Made by a program: the position numbers and the translations under genes
Origin: DAIMZI01 sp036734025
GTDB lineage: Bacteria; Pseudomonadota; Alphaproteobacteria; Rhizobiales; Rhodomicrobiaceae
Direction of reading: 5' to 3'
Assembly: GCA_036734025.1 (NCBI GenBank)
Contig: DAIMZI010000006.1
Location: 56,218 to 120,217, forward strand
DNA: 64,000 nucleotides
The notes under the pieces: generated by a model
Told to the model about the DNA's origin: nothing
What the model saw: the letters and a program-made list of their open reading frames with translations, nothing else
Database searches by the model: none
Part shown: piece after piece, positions 59,946 through 64,000 of the stretch
Layout of the letters: each line of letters starts with the position of its first letter
How positions within the stretch are numbered: the stretch's first letter is position 1

Positions 59946-61537
59946 TGCTGTTCACCGCAAGAAGCGCCCGGGCCATGGTCAGCGCGCCGCATCATCTGGC
60001 GGCGCAAGCCGGGCTGGGCGTATTGCGAGACGGCGGCAACGCGATCGAGGCGATGATAGCGGCCGCAGCCACCATCGCAGTGGTCTATCCGCACATGAAC
60101 GCCATTGGCGGCGATGGGTTCTGGCTGATCGCGGAACCGGGGCGCGAGCCTGTCGGCATTGACGCCTGCGGCGGCGCGGCCTCGCTTGCCACCCGCGATT
60201 TCTACGCCGATGCCGGACACATCGACGCCATTCCACCGCGTGGCGGACTGGCCGCGCTCACAGCCGCCGGAACGCTTGCAGGCTGGAGCGCGGCGCTCCA
60301 GATTGCGCTCTCCTGGGGCGGGCGCATGCCGCTGGTGCGCCTTCTGGATGACGCCATCACCAATGCGCGCGCGGGCGTGCCGGTGACGGAAGGCTATTGC
60401 GACACGGTTGCCGCCAAGCAGGATCAGCTTTGCGGCCTGCCCGGCTTTGAGGCCGCTTACATGATGAACGGCGCGCCGCCCCGGCCGGGCTGGCTGCATG
60501 TGCAGCCCGCTTTGGCCGACACGCTGGCGCAGATCGCGGAAAATGGGCCGGAGGATTTTTACCGCGGCGATCTGGCCCGCGTCATCGCCGCCGAACTCGA
60601 AGCCGCCGGCAGTCCGCTCCGCCTTGGTGATCTGGAAGCGGTGCAGGCGGCTCAGGTCAGGCCGCTCAGCGTTCCGCTGGACGCCGGTACGGTATTCAAC
60701 ATGCCGCCGCCGACCCAGGGTCTCGCCTCGCTCATCATTCTGGCGCTGTATGACAGGATGCGCGCGTCCAGCGCGGACGGTTTTGACCACGTCCACCGGC
60801 TGATCGAGGCGACCAAGCGCGCCTTTCGGGTCCGCGACCGCCATGTCACCGATCCGCGCTATGCGAGCGCGCCGGCGCAGGATCACCTGCACGCACACAG
60901 GCTCGATGAGCAGGCGCGCGCCATCGACATGAACCGCGCCGCGCCCTGGCCTGCGCCTTCAGATGCAGGCGATACCGTCTGGATGGGGGCGATCGACGCC
61001 CAGGGGCGCGCCGTCAGCTTCATCCAGTCGATCTACTGGGAGTTCGGCTCGGGCATCGTGCTGCCTAAAACGGGCGTGCTATGGCAGAACCGAGGCTCCA
61101 GCCTGTCGCTTCAGCCCGAGGCGGTGAATGCGCTGGAGCCGGGGCGCAAACCGTTTCACACGCTCAACCCGGCACTGGCGCGGCTGAATGATGGCCGCCT
61201 CATGGTCTATGGCACGATGGGCGGCGAAGGCCAGCCGCAGACCCAGGCGGCCCTGTTCACCCGCCACATCATGCATCATCTGCCGCTGCAAGAGGCGATC
61301 ACTGCCCCGCGCTGGCTGCTCGGGCGGACATGGGGGGCGGCGACCACCACGCTCAAGCTGGAATCGCGGTTCGATCCCGCCCTCATCAAGGCATTGATCG
61401 ATGCCGGCCACGACGTCGAGGTCCTCGGGGAGTTTGAACAGTCCATGGGCCATGCGGGGGCCATCGTACGGCACGGCGACGGCTTGCTGGAGGGCGCCAG
61501 CGACCCGCGCAGCGATGGTTCGGTCGCAGCGATCTGA
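59945..61537 (+). CDS. Gamma-glutamyltransferase family protein (Ntn hydrolase)
   Basis: A 530-residue GGT/YwrD-type enzyme. The autocleavage nucleophile is the Thr of AGDTVWMGAIDAQGRAVSF, aligning with Thr391 of E. coli Ggt. Classical enzymes have TTH here, so the following residues differ. FIQSIYWEFGSGIVLPKTG and TMGGEGQPQTQAALFTRHI complete the small subunit. No signal peptide, so probably cytoplasmic. A substrate other than glutathione is likely (family members hydrolyse oxamate or other amides). Coupled to the cupin gene. Confidence 0.9.
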   Translation: MLFTARSARAMVSAPHHLAAQAGLGVLRDGGNAIEAMIAAAATIAVVYPHMNAIGGDGFWLIAEPGREPVGIDACGGAASLATRDFYADAGHIDAIPPRGGLAALTAAGTLAGWSAALQIALSWGGRMPLVRLLDDAITNARAGVPVTEGYCDTVAAKQDQLCGLPGFEAAYMMNGAPPRPGWLHVQPALADTLAQIAENGPEDFYRGDLARVIAAELEAAGSPLRLGDLEAVQAAQVRPLSVPLDAGTVFNMPPPTQGLASLIILALYDRMRASSADGFDHVHRLIEATKRAFRVRDRHVTDPRYASAPAQDHLHAHRLDEQARAIDMNRAAPWPAPSDAGDTVWMGAIDAQGRAVSFIQSIYWEFGSGIVLPKTGVLWQNRGSSLSLQPEAVNALEPGRKPFHTLNPALARLNDGRLMVYGTMGGEGQPQTQAALFTRHIMHHLPLQEAITAPRWLLGRTWGAATTTLKLESRFDPALIKALIDAGHDVEVLGEFEQSMGHAGAIVRHGDGLLEGASDPRSDGSVAAI

Positions 61538-61566
61538 ACCCGCGGATCGGGGCTCGAATTCACCGT

Positions 61567-62889
61567 TCACCAGCCGATCGCGTCCGGCATCCACGTCGCC
61601 AGCACGGGAAATGTGAACAGCAGTGCCAGCCCCAGAAGCTGAATGGCGATGAACGGCACGACGCCGCGGTAGATGTCCCAGCTCGTGATCTGAGGCGGCG
61701 CCACCCCGCGCAGGAAGAACAACGCCCAGCCGAACGGCGGCGTCAGAAACGATGTCTGCAGGTTCAACGCGATCAGGATGGCGATCCAGGCCATGTTCAC
61801 ATCGGCCGCCGCCAGGACCGGAAGGAACATCGGCACGGCGATGTAAGAAATCTCGATCCATTCGAGGAAAAATCCGAGCACGAACAGGATCAGCATCAGC
61901 AGCAGAATCTGCCCGTCGACGCCGCCGGGAACGAACGCGAAGAGATCTTCGACGAGACGCTCACCGCCCAGGCCGCGAAACGCCAGCGCAAAGGGCTGCG
62001 CGCAGATGAGGATGAAGAACACCATGGCCGAGGTGCCCAGGGTCGAGCGCACGACATCGCGCAGCACCGTGTAGTTCAGCCGCTGAGACAAGACGGCGAG
62101 CAGCAGCGAGCCGAGCGCGCCCATCGACGCGGCCTCGGTCGGCGCTGCCACACCGCCGATGATCGAGCCAAGCACGACGAAGACAAGACCGAGCGGCGGC
62201 ACGACCACGACGAGGAGCCGCCATGCCAGATCGCGCCCGCTGACCATGTCGCGTTCTGAACGCGCGATTGCGGGCACCGAAGCCGGGCTGAGCAGGCCGA
62301 GGATGAGCAGATAGGCCATGAACATAAGCGCCAGCATCAGACCGGGCAGAAACGCAGCGGCAAACAGCGTGCCCACCGACAGGCCCATGATGTCGGCGAG
62401 CAGGATCAGCACCAGGCTCGGCGGGATTATCTGGCCCAGCGTGCCCGATGCGCATATGACCCCGCATGCCACGCCGTGGTCATAGCCGCGCTGGATAAGC
62501 GGCCCGAGCGCGATAAGCCCCGCAGTCACGACCGTTGCGCCGACGATGCCCGATGACGCCCCCATAAGCACGCCGACGATCACGATGGCGATCGCCATGC
62601 CCCCGCGCAGGCCCCCCATTGCCAGGCCGATAACATTCAACAGGTCTTCGGCCATGCGCGATTTTTCCAGCATGACGCCCATGAAGATGAACAAGGGCAG
62701 CGACAGCAGCGTGTAGTTTGTCACCACGCCGTAAACCCGCGCCGGAACCAGATTGAACAATGCCGCACCAAAGCCGAGATAGCCGAAGACGAACCCCGAC
62801 ACCGCGAGGCTGATTGCGATCGGCACACCGATTATGATCAGGGCGAAGAAGCCGCCGATCATCCACAAAGCGATGAACTCATTGGCCAT
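61567..62889 (-). CDS. dctM: TRAP transporter large permease (DctM)
   Basis: The 440-residue, roughly twelve-helix membrane subunit that couples solute uptake to sodium. Characteristic segments are LSLPLFIFMGVMLEKSRMAEDLL, GASSGIVGATVVTAGLIALG, and ASGTLGQIIPPSLVLILLAD. Its start overlaps the dctQ end by 11 bases. Part of a dctP-dctQ-dctM operon read leftwards and convergent with the gamma-glutamyltransferase-like gene. Confidence 0.96.
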   Translation of the reverse strand: MANEFIALWMIGGFFALIIIGVPIAISLAVSGFVFGYLGFGAALFNLVPARVYGVVTNYTLLSLPLFIFMGVMLEKSRMAEDLLNVIGLAMGGLRGGMAIAIVIVGVLMGASSGIVGATVVTAGLIALGPLIQRGYDHGVACGVICASGTLGQIIPPSLVLILLADIMGLSVGTLFAAAFLPGLMLALMFMAYLLILGLLSPASVPAIARSERDMVSGRDLAWRLLVVVVPPLGLVFVVLGSIIGGVAAPTEAASMGALGSLLLAVLSQRLNYTVLRDVVRSTLGTSAMVFFILICAQPFALAFRGLGGERLVEDLFAFVPGGVDGQILLLMLILFVLGFFLEWIEISYIAVPMFLPVLAAADVNMAWIAILIALNLQTSFLTPPFGWALFFLRGVAPPQITSWDIYRGVVPFIAIQLLGLALLFTFPVLATWMPDAIGW

Positions 62890-63445
62890 GATTGTTGCTC
62901 GCTTCGCGGCTTGCAGGCTCGGGGGGGCGCCACGCCGGGGTGATGAGGCGCACGGCCTGAATCAGGGCCTGCACGCCCAGAAGGGCGAAACCCAACGGGA
63001 TCAGGGCTTTCAGCGCATAGCGGTATGGCAGGCCGCCGGGATCGGGCGAGCCCTCTCCCAGCGCGTAGCTTTGCGCCACATAAGGCAGCGACAGGACGAC
63101 CATGAGCACCGCCACGGCAAGACCCAGCAGGGCCGCGAATATGTCCACGACGCGGCGCACGGGTGCGCTCAATCGGCCATAGACGACATCAACCCGAACC
63201 ACGTCGCCGCAGTTGAGCCCGTAGGACATGCCGATCAACGCGATGACCGCCACGAGATGCCATTCCAGCTCCTGCGTGGCGACCGTGCCATAAGCGAGCA
63301 CGTAGCGGGCCAGCACGTTGAAGGCAACGAGCAGCACCAGACCAAGGCAAAGCCATGCCACGGCCTGGCCGATCCGGGCAACGAGCGTGTCGGCAAGACC
63401 GACCGCCGAAGTCAAGGGTCCCGAACCGGGTCCGGCGCGTGGCAT
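62879..63445 (-). CDS. dctQ: TRAP transporter small permease (DctQ)
   Basis: A 188-residue, four-helix membrane subunit. Segments IGQAVAWLCLGLVLLVAFNV and YALGYGTVATQELEWHL-like (YVLAYGTVATQELEWHLVAV) match DctQ, with the conserved aromatic/acidic E-W pair. It overlaps dctM and lies 46 bases after dctP. Confidence 0.92.
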   Translation of the reverse strand: MPRAGPGSGPLTSAVGLADTLVARIGQAVAWLCLGLVLLVAFNVLARYVLAYGTVATQELEWHLVAVIALIGMSYGLNCGDVVRVDVVYGRLSAPVRRVVDIFAALLGLAVAVLMVVLSLPYVAQSYALGEGSPDPGGLPYRYALKALIPLGFALLGVQALIQAVRLITPAWRPPEPASREASNNHGQ

Positions 63446-63491
63446 GGCTACTGATCACTCCTGCATGAGCCTGGGGCAGATCGTCTCGCAA

Positions 63492-64000
63492 TCAGCCTAG
63501 AAACGTATGGTAAGGCTTTTCGCTGATCGCCGCCCAGCCGCGATGTTTCTCGCGGAAGGCCATGAAGGCGTCATGGATCTTCCTGGTGGCGGGGTCGGCG
63601 GCCGCGGTCCCTTCCAGCACCTCGAAGGTGACTTCGCGCAACTTGGCGACCACGTCATCGGGCAGGACATTGGCGATCACGCCCTCATTGGCGACCAGAT
63701 CGGCGAGCGCGTCGGCATTATTGGCTTCGGACCAGGCATGGCTCTCGATATCGCAGGCCATCGCGGCGGCCTTGATGATCGCCTGCAGGTCGGATGGCAT
63801 GGACTCCCACACATCCAGATTTATCAGCAGCTCCGTCGTGTTCGCCGGCTCGTGCCATCCAGTTGTGTAATAATATTTGGCCGCTTTCTGCAGCCCCAGA
63901 CGGCGGTCCTGGAAGGGGCCGACGAACTCTGCCGCGTCGATGACACCGCGCTCCAGCGCCGGGAAGATCTCGCCGCCGGGCAGCAGCTTCACGTCCACGC
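63492..64000 (-). CDS. dctP: TRAP transporter substrate-binding protein DctP, C-terminal part
   Basis: Only the last 169 residues lie in the window; the 5' end is past base 64000. The segment GGEIFPALERGVIDAAEFVG with GWHEPANTTELLINLDVW matches the TakP/2-oxoacid type of periplasmic binding protein (EIxxALExGxIDAxEWVGP), with Phe in place of the usual Trp. A monocarboxylate or keto acid is the likely solute class. The GTG at 63998 is not the true start. Confidence 0.92.
   Translation of the reverse strand, partial: VDVKLLPGGEIFPALERGVIDAAEFVGPFQDRRLGLQKAAKYYYTTGWHEPANTTELLINLDVWESMPSDLQAIIKAAAMACDIESHAWSEANNADALADLVANEGVIANVLPDDVVAKLREVTFEVLEGTAAADPATRKIHDAFMAFREKHRGWAAISEKPYHTFLG

Noticed and set aside
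1..64000. Mobile elements, CRISPR arrays, prophage, tRNA or rRNA genes
   Set aside because: No transposase, integrase, spacer-repeat array, tRNA arm (GGTTCGAATCC type) or rRNA sequence was seen on reading both strands.

Overview
The window looks like chromosomal DNA of an alphaproteobacterium, most likely a member of Hyphomicrobiales (Rhizobiales). Sequence is GC-rich and densely coded. Supporting points are a ChpT phosphotransferase (CtrA pathway), split b/b' ATP synthase subunits, DUF1134/EipA, DUF1150 beside Hsp20, DUF1489, an NadQ-type regulator, a DnaA Walker A region of the form HxxVGLGKTHLL, and several gene orders typical of the group (tsaB-rimI-fur-plsC-miaB-phoH-ybeY-corC; mtgA-rpmF; dsbA-smc; dnaA-dnaN-recF-gyrB). 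I cannot name a genus. The window has no IS element, prophage, CRISPR array, rRNA or tRNA that I can recognise.

Layout. 1-6.8 kb: 3' end of panC, DUF1489, two membrane/coiled-coil proteins of unknown function, eipA and cysQ. 7.2-10.5 kb: chpT, a single-domain response regulator and a CBS-domain protein, then DUF1150 and hsp20. 10.7-15.6 kb: isoprenoid genes ispG and ispA, mtgA, rpmF, a small membrane protein and an NadQ-like Nudix/winged-helix regulator. 15.7-25.9 kb: a long minus-strand block: comF, nfu, nitroreductase, tsaB, rimI, fur/mur, plsC, miaB, phoH, ybeY, corC and a CADD-type gene. 26.4-29.9 kb: an NDUFAF5-like methyltransferase, convergent with an AEC transporter-GST-DapA-like unit. 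30.1-33.1 kb: F0 ATP synthase operon atpI-B-E-F'-F with its own sigma70-type promoter. 33.2-39.1 kb: smc, two DsbA-like thiol oxidoreductases and a DUF721/DciA protein. 39.1-42.9 kb: mutY, an AmpD-type amidase, a DjlA-like co-chaperone, a DUF2147 secreted protein and a small zinc peptidase. 42.9-51.5 kb: gyrB, recF, dnaN, dnaA, an unknown gene and rpsT. 51.7-56.4 kb: asd, chrA, an unknown gene and leuB, which is broken by a run of 10 N. 56.6-64 kb: two unknown membrane proteins, a cupin/gamma-glutamyltransferase pair and a TRAP transporter whose binding-protein gene runs off the end.

Most genes are housekeeping. The less ordinary signals are: (i) a hairpin that would mask the hsp20 ribosome-binding site, with a heat-shock-like promoter upstream, resembling a ROSE-type RNA thermometer; (ii) a membrane protein ending in a primase-type winged helix, and a second unknown protein of similar topology 55 kb away; (iii) a roughly 100-residue Pro/Ala/acid-rich N-terminal extension on ATP synthase subunit a; (iv) short tandem duplications (16-23 bp, 2-3 copies) at five intergenic or start-codon sites; (v) a CADD-type gene where lnt often follows corC; (vi) a leuB scaffold join at which two different leuB sequences meet, an assembly warning. 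I found no clear defence or mobile system.
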